Assembly: GCF_910591885.1 (NCBI RefSeq)
Contig: NC_063279.1
Location: 10,416,001-10,480,000, forward strand
Direction of reading: 5' to 3'
Source: Bombus terrestris
Taxonomy: Eukaryota > Arthropoda > Insecta > Hymenoptera > Apidae
Length of the DNA: 64,000 nt
Positions 52,124 through 64,000 of this stretch are shown piece after piece. The notes beneath the pieces are model-generated. The model was not told where the DNA came from, made no database searches, and saw nothing but the letters and a program-made list of their open reading frames with translations. How positions within the stretch are numbered: the stretch's first letter is position 1; every line of letters starts with the position of its first letter. The translations under genes and the position numbers were made by a program.

Positions 52124-54343
52124 CACAACCTTACTTCTTAAATTTCTCGAATATGTTTCCAAATATCTTGAACGATTATACGTATGTTTCGAGATACGTA
52201 AGGTAGATACGTGGCCACGAAGGTTTCAACAATATCGTTACTGAAACATGAATCTATTCTTTATAGACTGGAAATAAGAAATGTTAGTAAGATGATTGGA
52301 TGAATCTTTCATACTCAATACTGTATACAGTACTGCAACAATTTATGTTATTTTCACTATTATAGGTAGCACAAGTTATTTGATACCGGATAAGTATATA
52401 CGTATGCTATAGTTATTACCGTCTATAAGAAAATTAGGTTCATTCAATTTTATCTTTCTTTTTTTCAATCTGTTTGCGATTCCGTAATAGATGAAAAATT
52501 GCTTCTAAAATTACTCGTTCAAAAAAGATAAACTGCGCTTATTAGAATGTATTGAAATAGCATTGTAGTCGATTTCAATTATTCGAAAAATTATAGACGA
52601 TATTAAGAATCAGAATTTTTATTGTATGAACTGTTCATTGTTCAGTTAGTTTAGGTAAATAAATATGAAAAAATCTTAATTATTAATAGGTTTTTTTTTA
52701 TAAATTGATTCTCCGTATAAAAATTTAATAGCAATAGTATTTGTAACGTTTCGGAGTGCCTTATTCCATTCCATTCTTTGCAGAAAAATATTACAGACTA
52801 TTGAGTAATACTCTACGGATTTTGAATAGTATATTTTGTAATTTTACTTATTATTACTACTATTATTACTACTGGGAATGATCATATTTACTGAGACCGA
52901 TAGTGCTGGAACTAGTAATCAAGTTTACTGGAGAAATAGTTACAAAGAAGAACGGTAAATATTTCAAAATAAACTTTTATTATTTACATAATATGATATA
53001 GATTCTATGGTATAACTATTTTCAAATCAAGCATAAATTTTATTGATTAAACACCAATGTCTTACTAATATTAGATTAAGACGGAAGCATTATCTCGTTC
53101 CTAAAATTTTCCTAAATATTATTTTATTACAAATTCTACATAAAGACCGGAGGGAGGAACACGATAAGTCACATTTCCTATTTTTTTCGGAGAAGTAATT
53201 GTAAGATTCAGTACATTATTAATCAGTTTCATATCGCCAAAATTATCTTCATATTTAATTTTGGTGTTAATCATGTTTTTTTTTTTTTCAAAATTTTTCA
53301 AAGTTTTTTGTCAAAATTTTAAAAATATTGCCTGTATTTGCTTACATGTTTGGAATCAACAAATCAGTTTCATCTTCAGTTATATTGTATCAAAATTCTC
53401 CTACTTAATTATAGTAAAATCAAAATATTAACAAAAATGTACAATTAAATTGCTGAATAGTTATTCTGTTACTTCCTCACCAATTTCGATGGCCTTGGAA
53501 TCAAGGTCAGCATTTTGAACAACTTTTTCCTATGTATATAATAGGGATCGGTAAGTCACAAGTTGTATACAAAAGTATGTCTAGTATCATATATGGCGCG
53601 TGAAGCTGTCGATGTGTCACCTTCTCATGAATTTTTTTTTTAACGGAATTTTTTTTATATCTTTATAGTGATGTACAAACAATGAAAAAAATAATTAGAA
53701 GTCCAGTTACTGAATTTCAAATACACAGGAATAGATAGGGTTAAGCTATTTAAATATGGCGGGTCCGCGCAAGTTGTGAGGGCAATATCAATAATAATGC
53801 GGCTACATCAACACAATGATAATATAGACACATACACGCATATACAGGCAATAATAATAATATCTAATCTATAATTTTGTACAAAATATAGGAAGAAAGT
53901 GCATATATGATACCAAATATATGTTTGTGTATAACGCGAAAACTAAAATCGATCACTCCACATATGTATAGGAAAAAATTGTTCAGAATGGTGATCTTGA
54001 CAAAATATTTCAAAGATATCAAAATCGATAAGGAGGTAACTATTTGGCAAATTCACCAAATATATTTATTATGCATTCCTCCTCTGACAATGAGAAATAT
54101 TCTTTATATAAAATTTTTAAATATTCCCGCCCTTAAAAGTTTTAACTTATTTCCTCTACGATAGATGGCACTATAATATCATATAATGACCGCAACCTTA
54201 GCGTGTTGTAAGTTACCTATTCAGTATCGAACTCTGCATCGCAAGTTACGGTTATAGGGATACTCGGAGTTTGTTATTCATTTGATCGGTGTGTTGTATG
54301 TGTTTATATTGGTTTCTTGTGTAAAAACTACAAAATTTTCATA
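52124..54343. other. Intergenic between the Or array and TFIIS
   Basis: The first ~140 bp match the exon-1 area of the group C Or genes (relic exon 1 of gene 13). The rest is AT-rich. A 60-codon minus-strand frame at 53119-53301 has a protein-like end (SPKKIGNVTYRVPPSGLYVEF) but no partner exons. The TFIIS promoter and 5'UTR should lie near 54200-54343. Confidence 0.5.
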
Positions 54344-56219
54344 ATGAGTGCTGAGGAAGAAGTGCTACGGATTCAAAAAAAATTGAACAAAATGTCGAGC
54401 GGAGACGGGACGGTGAGTAAGTGAGTAAAATATAGTTGTGTACCCTGCTCGGCATATTGGAGGCTGTTCATTAAGCAAAGCTCTTTTCCAATATAAACTG
54501 TGATTACTCTAATACATCATCGTAAATGTTTAACAAATACAAAGAAATATAACAAATACAAATATCGTTTGAAACTTTTCTCCAGAAATAAATGTTTATT
54601 CGTATGAATTTTTGTATACACAGTAATTCGATGGTGTTAAAGCAACAAAACGTATTTATGGAACTTTAATATTTTGCACGATAATTTTAATGCATTCATA
54701 AAACTTGAGAAAGGCGAGTCATGTTATTTTCGTTGTAGAGTTTTCGAAAATTCAGCCTATAAAATTTTCTATTCATATAAGTATTGAAGTCGTCGCTAAA
54801 GTATGTAGTCGCACTAATTCAAAGCTTATTGGTATAGACTTTTCGTTTATGCTATAATTATTACTTGTATATATTTATATATATATTATATATATTATTT
54901 GTATACATTATTTATATATATTATTTGTATAGTTCGACTGTTTACATTTAAAGTCACTTTAAAAAAATTGTCTGATACATACACAAATTATATCCTTATA
55001 TAAAATTGGTTACAATGCATGTTTTGATGATAAAGATACATGATAACAATGTATTCAGTAAATTATATAAATATCATGTATGTCTATATGTGTAATCTAT
55101 ATTAAATAAATATAAATGGATCATATACATTTAGATTTCTTTTTATAATAAAAGTGTGTTCATATTACAGGGGCAAGAACAAGCACTGGAATTACTTAAA
55201 ATATTACAAAAATTGCCTGTGGATTTGGAACTTCTGACCAAGACACGCATTGGGATGACAGTGAATGCATTGAGAAAATCAAGTAGAGACGAAGAAGTTA
55301 TATCGTTATCCAAAACTCTTATTAAAAATTGGAAGAAATTTTTATCTGGTAAGAAAATAAATTTAAATATAAAATTAAAAATAAAAAAGTAAACATAAAA
55401 GTAAAATTTCTCTTAGATAAATTAAAATGCTATATCTTTTCCATAGGGTCCAATAAAGAAAAAGATTCTACTTCTTCAAGTAGTTCAAAGAAGAAAGACG
55501 ATAAATCAGAGAAAAGCAAAGATGATGGAGAACAGAAAAAAGAAAAGGATAATGCAGATGGAAGTGATGTTAAAATAAAGGAAGAGAAACCTCATAAAGA
55601 TATTCAAAGAAAACAGTCTACGTTTCCTGCTCCTACAACCACAGATGCTGTAAGGCTTAAATGTAGAGAGCTACTGGCAGCAGCTTTAAGAGTAGATGGA
55701 AATACAATTGATGGCTGTGCTACTCCAGAGGAATTAGCAGAAGAACTCGAAGAAGCAATTTATGCAGAATTTAAAAATACTGATAATAGATATAAGAACA
55801 GAGTAAGATCTTAATTTCTTTATATTTTTATATTTTGTATTTATATAAATACGAAACCTAATTGTATATATCTAATTATTTAGGTGCGAAGTAGAGTCGC
55901 TAATTTACGTGACGCAAAAAATCCTAATCTTCGAACAAATTTTATTGCCGGTGCTATAACACCTGCTAGGCTTGCTGTTATGACTGCAGAAGAGATGGCA
56001 AGCGACGAAATAAAACAATTAAGGGAACAGTTTAAAAAGGAAGCAATTAATGATGCACAACTTGCTACAGTACAAGGAACGAAAACTGATCTATTAAAAT
56101 GTGGAAAGTGCAAAAAACGTAATTGTACTTATAATCAAGTGCAGACACGTTCAGCTGATGAACCTATGACTACCTTTGTGCTATGCAACGAATGTGGAAA
56201 TCGATGGAAGTTTTGCTAA
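54344..56219 (+). CDS. TfIIS: Transcription elongation factor TFIIS (S-II, TCEA)
   Basis: Nuclear factor that rescues backtracked RNA polymerase II by stimulating transcript cleavage. Exons: 54344-54412, 55171-55348, 55447-55802, 55884-56219; 939 nt, 312 aa plus stop, matching the usual ~300 aa. Residues ~3-85 form the TFIIS N-terminal helical (LW) domain (LKILQKLPVDLELLTKTRIG). Residues ~85-135 are a Ser/Lys/Glu-rich linker. ~140-255 is the central polymerase-binding domain (VRLKCRELLAAALR; VANLRDAKNPNLR; FIAGAITPARLAVMTAEEM). The last ~45 residues form the zinc ribbon: CGKC and CNEC pairs with the conserved RSADEPMT loop carrying the catalytic D-E. The ATG chosen (MSAEEEVLRIQKKL) is in exon 1 and splices in phase 0. 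A possible AATAAA lies at 56625. Single copy here; intact. Confidence 0.97.
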
Positions 56220-57442
56220 ATATCCTTACCTTCCACAGTTTTTTCCGATTGCAATGGAGAGGAAAATGTATTTCGTTCAAGACCTACCTATTATTAATCA
56301 TTATTATTAGAGTTAAAGAAACTCAGTGCAAATATATTGCATATTTACAATTCACAGATTACATTGAATACTTAATGATGTTTTTAATTTTTCAACGAGT
56401 TAAAAAGTATGTCAGTTTTCATTCAATTGTATATACTCATATTTGATTGATTTACCAGAGGTCTCATAGGATTTAAAGATTAAAGACTCATAAAAGCTTT
56501 ATAGGATCTAAAACATATTAACAAAGAATTCATTAAATTAAACAAATTGAATGATATATGTTCTTATTTTGTGTATATACAGCATTGTTGCTGTTAAAAA
56601 GTTCGGATATGAGACTAACATTAAAATAAAAATATTTCGTTCTATATTGTACGAGGTTACATCGTATTTTATCTGTGAAAAGTTAGAAATTGTGGGTACA
56701 GTTCTGAAATACATGTATGTAATTATATTGTAGTATTTTTGGAACCCTTTTTGACAATGTAGTAGTTAAAAATTTCATATTTAAAAATAGATATGATATA
56801 TGATTGCGAATGTAAAAGTTTCATTTTTATTTAAATTAAAAAATTTCTATTATATCATCTGAAAAAATTGGATTGGTTAAGTAACTATTGTACATATGTT
56901 ACCGTATAACCACGCACGCGTATAATTCTTTATTTGTCGATTGACTTTACCATAAACTTGATAGTTTTTATGAATCACCGTTGGGGGCCGCCACTGCACT
57001 CGATGTTTCTAGCAATTTAGATTTAAGGTTTTACGTACTTCAACGCGTACGCTAATTTCTAACCTAATATCAATGTCATTTGTGTAACTATTAAAGTATG
57101 TCCATCAGTATGTACTTTTCGAATGGTTTCTAAATTTTTTACAGTTTATTAACAGATCATGTAAAAGAATGAAATTACGTGATTCTGTTTGCGTTAAAAG
57201 ATAGCATATAAGTATTATAGTAAAATTGATCGTAATGATATAACATTTAAAATGAAGTTTTTTGAAGGTAATAGAAAATTTAATAAATATCCAGGAAAGC
57301 ATAAGTAACGTTTTTCAATAGCTATACATAATGTTTATATAATATGTAACGATCGTTAACTTTTCTGAAATATTTGATGACACAACGAAAAATAATTGAA
57401 GAATATATTAAAATAGAAAGTGAATGATTCCTGATCATAACT
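56220..57442. other. TFIIS 3'UTR and intergenic to Rubicon
   Basis: AT-rich; first good AATAAA at 56625-56630. The Rubicon promoter should lie before 57443, but no core motif can be picked out with confidence. No other gene. Confidence 0.5.
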
Positions 57443-60400
57443 ATGTGCGGAGACGCCCACATCAAAGAGCAATGGCAACTTTTGCAAAACCTTCGATCTA
57501 CGGTAGAAGGTTTATTGGTCGATGGTGTTTTAAACGTATGGGATGTTTACGGTGGTTTAAATCGTCTTCACAATGTAATGGAAAGGATATTCAAACATGG
57601 CTGTCGAATATTTAATCGAAATGTAAGATTAAATCCTTTAACTTGTTTTTGCTTGACACGCATAGTTATTAATATGATATAATTTATTTGTATTTGTAAT
57701 TATACTTGGCCATATTTTATTTCTGCCTCTTTATTGTTTAATACAATTAAATTTTTGATCGCAATGTAATATGAAATTGTACTCAGTTATAATTGTTTGT
57801 TTACATTGACAGTGACATTGGTTCTTTTTTACTTTCATTGAAGACGTCATTATCTTTTTTTATATTTAGAATTATTTCACCATTTTTACTTATGGTCAAT
57901 GTATTTTTATATTATTTACATAGAGAAATACTTAATGTAAACTTAATGTTGAAAAGAATTTAATAAAATTTATTACAAGGGAGAACCGGATTGTTGGATC
58001 TTTATTCAAGGATTAAATTGGCTGCAGCCTTCTGTAGCATTGTCACCTGTTGTTCCTGAAACAGAAGATTATCTTTTAAATTTACCAACTCGAATTGTCT
58101 CACACAAAGATATGTTATGGCTGTACAAGAGGTAATTACGAAAAGGAACATGTTGATTTAATCTATTAATGTTTAATAACAAACTCAATTAGTTTAGTAA
58201 CGTATATATATAAAATCAGATACTTAAATTTACATAACATAATTTAATAATTATTATGACATAGTTTGGAAAGTCATTCTTTGTCACATAAGCTTCCATG
58301 GCTTTTGTCTGATAAAGAACATTTACTTTCTTGTTTTGAACCATGGGCATTTTTGTGTCAAGAAAACTTAGCTGAAGCCACACTCTTATGTTTAAGAGCA
58401 GTTGAAAGAAACCAACCTACATTGCTTACAGAAATTGATCCATCCTTGGTAAGTTGTCCAAAAACAATTTTATTTATTGTAATGTGTATATCGTTGTATT
58501 TGTATGATTGATCCACATTTTAATCTAATCGTTCACTTAGTATTTTTGTTTTTAGTTTTTACCTTGTTGGATTTCTCCTAAAACAAGTCCAAAGAGACAT
58601 CGTCGATCTTCTTCATATCCAATTAATTTCTCAACAATAAATTTTAGTGTTGCAAGAGATAAAGCAATACATATTGAGAAATGTCAATTAGAATCATTAA
58701 AAATAGTTTCAGACAATAAAATTATGCAACATGATGATGTTAAATCTAATGAAAAATATGAAGATAAATCATTAGATTCTAAAGAAATTAATGATATACC
58801 TTTGAAAAGTTGGAGTAGTCTTTCAGCACTGACTAAAAATTGTACATCTGTAGAAAAGAGTGCTTCTGCAGCTTCATCATGTGTTGCAAAGAGTAGTTCA
58901 CATAAAAGTAATGATCCTCAAACATCTTCAGTTGAATTATCAAAAATAATTAATGTAAATTATGCCGAATTAAAACATTCAACATCAAATGTGGATAATA
59001 AACAACTTGTAAAGCCAAGGACTCCTGTAAGGAAAGTACAAAACAAAACTAAAGCGAAACAGAATCAAAGTATGAAGAAATCTAGTGAAGATTCTGATGT
59101 GCTAAATTCTGAGGATACATCAATAAATGCAGTAGAAGAATACCGGATTCCTTTTTTTATACCAAATGAAACAAATCCAAATGCATATAACACAAATTCT
59201 ACAGAAATTAGAATTTCTCAAACGCCAAGAAGAAAAACTTCTCTTTTATCAGGTTCAGCGCCTGAATTCACTAGTCCATGGAATTTAGAAATTGAGGGGC
59301 AAAAAGATATAAGAACAGCAAAGAAGAGTTTCATGGAAGATGGAGGAAGCAGTGTTCAACCTATGGCAATAGGATATTTTCCGCGTCCAACGGAAGGTCA
59401 AAGTTTGACAAATTTTTTAGCTTCTGCACAATTTTCTAGAGCAAATGCTGAATTGGACAGAGAAAACGCACATTTCAGTGTTTCCGAAGCAATGATAGCT
59501 GCCATAGAACAAGTAAAATGTAATAGGCAATGGCGTCTTATGGAAGAAGCAACTGAAGAAAGCGATGAAGAAATAAATAGCTTAAAACAGAGGATACGAT
59601 TAAGACGGCGTCAGCGACAGGAAGAGCGGTACAAAGGAAGGACGTGGAATCGCGAACTACTGAGTGATGGCAAAACTGATACTACAACCACTGATCAAAG
59701 TGTTAGTCCATTATCAACTTCGTCTGATACTCCCTCAGAAAATATATCTACAGATGACATAGAAGATTTAGAAGTGGATGACGAGCGAAATGCAGTAAAA
59801 CTTAAAAATGCTGGAATTTCCATATCCATGGCATCTTTATATTCAGATGCAGATTTGTATCAATCATCCCCTGCACATGGAACAGAATCAACTTTAACTG
59901 AGAGTAGTATGTCCGCGGAAGGGGTAGCTTTGTCACTTCTTAGTAAATTTAGTGAGAAACAATTACCGAGAGCGAGTGAATTACAATGGCTAGTCTCTGA
60001 AAAGGATGTACCACAAAGATTGTTACCATTACCAAAAAGTTGGCCAATAAATCCAGATGATGCAGAAAATTCACAGTCAATTCCTCTGCGTGGAACAACA
60101 GAATGGGCTCCACCAAGACCTCAAATTATTTTTACATCACATCCTCCACCAGTGTATGTTTATGAATTTAGGAGATACATATATATAATTTTATTATTCA
60201 GTTGAACATGATATTTTTTATACATAGGCGACGGACTCTTATAGCCAAACAGAATTACAGGTGCGCAGGATGTGGAATGAAGGTTGCAATAAAATATGCA
60301 AATAAATTTCGTTACTGTGAGTATTTAGGTAGATACTTCTGTACTGGATGCCATACTAATCAGGTAGCATTAATACCAGGAAAAATGTTAACTAAGTGGG

Positions 60401-61193
60401 ATTTTAACAGGTATAACAATTAATAAGACAACATACATCTATAATTTATAAAATGATACTATGTATTCATTTATTTGTCCATTTAGATATTCTGTATCAA
60501 ACTTTTCATATAGACTGTTGGATCAAATGACATCAGATCCATTATTTCAAATAAATGACTTAAATCCATCATTATATAGACGAATAAAACAATTAGCCAG
60601 AACAAGATTATTACGTTTACAATTATTTTTCTTTAAAGATTTCCTATTTACATGTCGATTTGCAACAAGGTATGCATTTCAAATATTTTTTCTCTTTTAT
60701 TGTGAGAAAAGATAATATTCTGAAATTTGTGTTACTTCTTTTAGTGTACAAGATGTACTGAAGAAGGAATCAAATTATATGATAAGTGAACCCCATGTAT
60801 ATTCCATTCAAGATCTGATGCATGTTAAATATGGTATCTTGCCAATGAGATTGCAAGAATTAGTTGAAATGTGTAATATGCATATTATGGGCTGTGAGGT
60901 AGTGTTTTTTATAGTAAATATTTATATTTCTTATGAAAGCCGAGTTATGTATGTTATATATTTGTACTTTTAATAAGATCTAATTTTGTTTTTAGCTATG
61001 CCAAGCTAGGGGATTTGTATGTGAGCTATGCCGTTCCAAAGATGTCATATTTCCATGGGAATTCACGAAAGTTAGTAGATGTGAAATGTGTGGTGCATGT
61101 TTTCATAATGAATGCAAGCAGAATTTTAATAAAGTAGATTGTCCACGCTGCATTCGTTTACATGATAGACGAATATCTAGAGAACAATTTTGA
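57443..61193 (+). CDS. Rubicon: Rubicon (RUN domain, Beclin-1-interacting, cysteine-rich protein)
   Basis: Endosome/autophagosome-associated regulator that in other animals binds the Vps34 (PI3K class III) complex and Rab7 and restrains autophagosome maturation. Exons: 57443-57622, 57980-58131, 58265-58448, 58556-60153, 60228-60410, 60487-60669, 60745-60898, 60996-61193; 2832 nt, 943 aa plus stop, all junctions in phase. Residues 1-172 (exons 1-3) are the RUN domain (EQWQLLQNLRSTVEGLL; NVWDVYGGLNRL; CLRAVERNQPTLL). Residues 173-705 come from one long exon, rich in Ser/Thr/Glu/Asp, with an Arg-rich patch (RIRLRRRQRQEER) and WAPPRPQIIF at its end. The Rubicon homology domain follows to the end: QNYRCAGCGMK, RYCEYLGRYFCTGCH, LTKWDF, DPLFQI, then four C-x2-C-type zinc pairs (CQARGFVCELC, CEMCGACFHNEC, CPRC). 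Intact, single copy. Confidence 0.97.
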
Positions 61194-63436
61194 CATATGG
61201 TAAGATTATCTTGTGTCATATTTTTAGATATAAGTATCGAATTAGTAATTTATAAATTTCATTTAAATTATTATTTGTAAAAAAAAGATATTCCCAAATT
61301 GTGCTTTGGTTTCTATTTATCATATTTAATACAAAATTGAAATTGTCAAGTAGCAACAAGTAAATTCAAACTACCAAAAATCTCCATTATATTATTAGTT
61401 ACATAGATGTGTTAAAATGTAAAAGTTATATTTTAATTTAAAAAATTTAATATATTTGCAAATTTCACGAATTGAAACATTCTATTGCTTGAAACGCCTA
61501 AAGTATAGCATTTTATAAAAAAAATTTACTTAATATAATTATGTGTACATTACAAATGTAGTAAAGACTGAGAAAATGTGATATTTAAAGTAATTGTAAC
61601 TTTATTCTTGAAGTATTTTTTCTATTTATTTTTTTTATATTACATAATTACTCATGCTATAGTACATATACTGTTACCAGTCAACACTAAATAGCGATAT
61701 GTATAATTTATTTATATAAGTTTTCGACTTAAATAATATAAATTATTTCAATGTGACAAAAGGTAGTGTAAATATTACGTATTTGAAAAATGTATTATTC
61801 TAAATATGTATTTATAGCTTGCTTTTATTTTTTTAACTATAAATTAATTTGATAGACGTTTAATATGATTAAAAATAAAATAAAAATAAATTATTACATG
61901 TTATAAATATTGATTATAAAGTGGCAATAATATTTTTAGTACAATGGTTTATAAAAATATTATCTTTATACTGAAAAAATATAATAGTCATAAATGCTGT
62001 ACCTGGTTCCTATCATGATTGAAAGTATGCATTGTTTATTTATAAAAGTTGTTAATATGGTCGAAGTTTATAATAAAATATTAAAATCTAATAGGTTGTT
62101 TTATTTTTCGGAAGTATTTGCAATATATGTATTACAAACAAGGTACAGAATAGATGTGATATGCAATGCTCTTTGGTGTCCTACGTTTTGGGGATTATCT
62201 GACATTCCTTTACCACTTTCGTACCATATGTGATTTTGTCGATAGAGTATATAATATTGGTTTGAATTAAAACTAAATAAAGCTTTATACGTACGAAATT
62301 ATAAATAAAATATAGATTAGGTTATGAAACACGGAGTCCCATTTAATGTCCGTCTATTCTGTATGTTTCATTGCCTTAATAAATTGTATTGGAAGATTGT
62401 ATACAAAAATGATATGTACGAAAAATGAAAAATCATTATTTTTTATTAAATTACATCTCGTTTACAATGGTTCACATACACACATCTTATAAAATAATAG
62501 GTAATACATTCACTGCTGGTACAAAAATATGATATTATGTACACCACCTAATGTCAATAAGTCTTACTATGTAGTATTTCTATATGATAAATTTTTATTA
62601 TAAAAAAATCACTCTAAATTTGATTTAATAATTGTTAAAAATATGTACACATCGTTAATTGTGTTTACTATGTACAACTACCCTCCTGATGCAACATGTT
62701 CTAATTGATAGGCACATTATGCCTTGCATAAATATTGTTTATGAGAAAATCGTGATGAATTTGACTGTACCAAAGTTTTGAATACATAAATATCACAGGT
62801 GGTATTTTGTAAAGAAGAACATGTCTTACAGACACAACTAGTGACTATGAGTAAAATCCGAAAATAGACCTCTTTGTTACACTCATAATATGTATGCAAC
62901 TAATTAAAGTAGTGAAGAATACAATTTTATGTATAATAGCAAATAATGAGAAATTATTTCCTCTATAAATTACATATTTATATATATATATATTGGAATT
63001 TATTATTTTCGTGCAATGTGTCAATCGAAAATATTCAAATTTTTTAAGTTCCTAAATTTCTTTATAAGGGAGGAAATAATCTCTTTCTTTTAATAACGAG
63101 TGCAATGCGTAAAAATATATATTCGTCGGTATTTCATGTAACTATCCTTAGGAGCATACAATTTATTATCAGTCTATAAAGTGCAACAACAATGCATAAC
63201 AATACGCCACTCTCTATAAAATATGAGTACCACTTAATTTTCTATTTACTGATGTTTGTATATGTGTACCAACCGAATCTTCAGTAAGACATCATATAAT
63301 AGCATTATATATAAATAAAAAAAGGAGTAAAAGATTCATTTCAATCTTAGCATGCTAAAAAACAGATTTAAAAATATTAATTTTTATCAGAATTTCTATG
63401 AAGTATAAAAGTGTGGCGCTAAAATAAATTTCTCAA

Positions 63437-63470
<34 letters not shown>

Positions 63471-64000
63471 AGAGAGAGAAAAAATTAACTTACAAATACT
63501 GAGATTGTAGATAGAGATTACTAATATTGTATAAATACTAATAATAATAAAAAAAAAGAAAAAATATAAAGGAAAAAAACCGTGTATTTACCGATCCTTT
63601 TGGACATGTTAAATTTATACTGAGCGTAATTTATTTGATTTTTTTATGGCGCACAGATAACTTGAAAATTTTCTTATTGAAATTTCATTATTACATAAAT
63701 TAACAATCATTTTGATTTATAAGTTAATGCTCAGTGACCACCTCAATTTTTTATAAATGTCATTACAGATTACCTAGCAATAATTAGGCAATCCTATATA
63801 TTATTGGCAACTACACATCTCTACCTAAACTAATTATATATTTAAAGTATCTTTTAATGGCAGCGTTGCTACTTCAAAAAATATCCTAAAATAAAAATTA
63901 TTTGTAAATTTCATTATTACTCTAATCTCTATTTAGTTTTTCTAATTATATATTAGAGATATATATGAAGCATATTGATATACTTACTTGTGACTGTACT
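61194..64000. other. Rubicon 3'UTR and downstream DNA
   Basis: Very AT-rich; several AATAAA-like hexamers around 61874-61890 could end the Rubicon transcript. No further complete gene. The last 12 bases read on the minus strand end in ...CACAA followed by gtaagtata, which would be a good splice donor of a minus-strand gene entering from the right. If so, part of 62.4-63.9 kb is its intron or 3'UTR. Confidence 0.45.
63438..63480 (+). repeat. A32 homopolymer followed by (GA)n
   Basis: An uninterrupted run of 32 A from 63438 to 63469, then gagagagagaaaaaa. It may be a microsatellite or the tail of an old retro-insertion; no target duplication was seen around it. Confidence 0.8.

Noticed and set aside
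53119..53301. 60-codon minus-strand frame with a protein-like end (YRVPPSGLYVEF)
   Set aside because: The upstream half is low-complexity Lys/Asn, there are no partner exons or splice sites, and no family is recognised. Too weak to call a gene.
57424..57615. Overlapping 63-codon frame at the Rubicon start
   Set aside because: It is a shadow of exon 1 in another frame; the ATG at 57443 gives the RUN-domain sequence and an in-phase donor.

Overview
The window reads as a stretch of an insect nuclear genome, most likely a hymenopteran (bee- or ant-like). It is strongly AT-rich, has many short introns with GT/AG borders, and carries a long tandem array of insect 7-transmembrane odorant receptor (Or) genes. 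Positions 1-52.2 kb hold that array, all on the minus strand. Positions 54.3-61.2 kb hold two conserved single-copy genes on the plus strand: the RNA polymerase II elongation factor TFIIS and the autophagy regulator Rubicon. Neither end of the window is a natural boundary: the first Or gene is cut at base 1.

The Or genes share one exon plan (called E1-E10 here, 5' to 3' on the minus strand; E2-E10 make about 395-400 codons). I followed E2-E10 of ten of the eleven genes base by base and found every frame open and in phase; the leftmost gene has only E2-E7 in the window. Sequence falls into three groups. Group A is six genes at 1-20.9 kb (genes 1-6; 3-6 repeat every ~3.4 kb). Group B is three genes at 22.8-39.3 kb (genes 7, 9, 11), alternating with two clearly dead copies (8 and 10) in a ~6.9 kb repeated block. 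Group C is two genes at 41.2-48.9 kb (12 and 13). Only group B has a convincing first coding exon with an ATG. In groups A and C the matching exon 1 has no ATG frame that reaches the donor in phase.

Mobile DNA sits mainly in introns. There is a fold-back element split by a 5'-truncated R1-clade non-LTR retrotransposon (with a 14-bp target duplication) in gene 2, a TA-flanked fold-back MITE in gene 6, a small TAA-flanked MITE between genes 12 and 13, and two larger inverted-repeat elements that push the exon-1 remnant of gene 13 about 3.2 kb away.

TFIIS (4 exons, 312 aa) and Rubicon (8 exons, 943 aa) are both complete. The last 2.8 kb are AT-rich 3'UTR/intergenic DNA with an A32 tract; a possible splice donor of a minus-strand gene lies at the very end. 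I saw no rRNA, tRNA or CRISPR.
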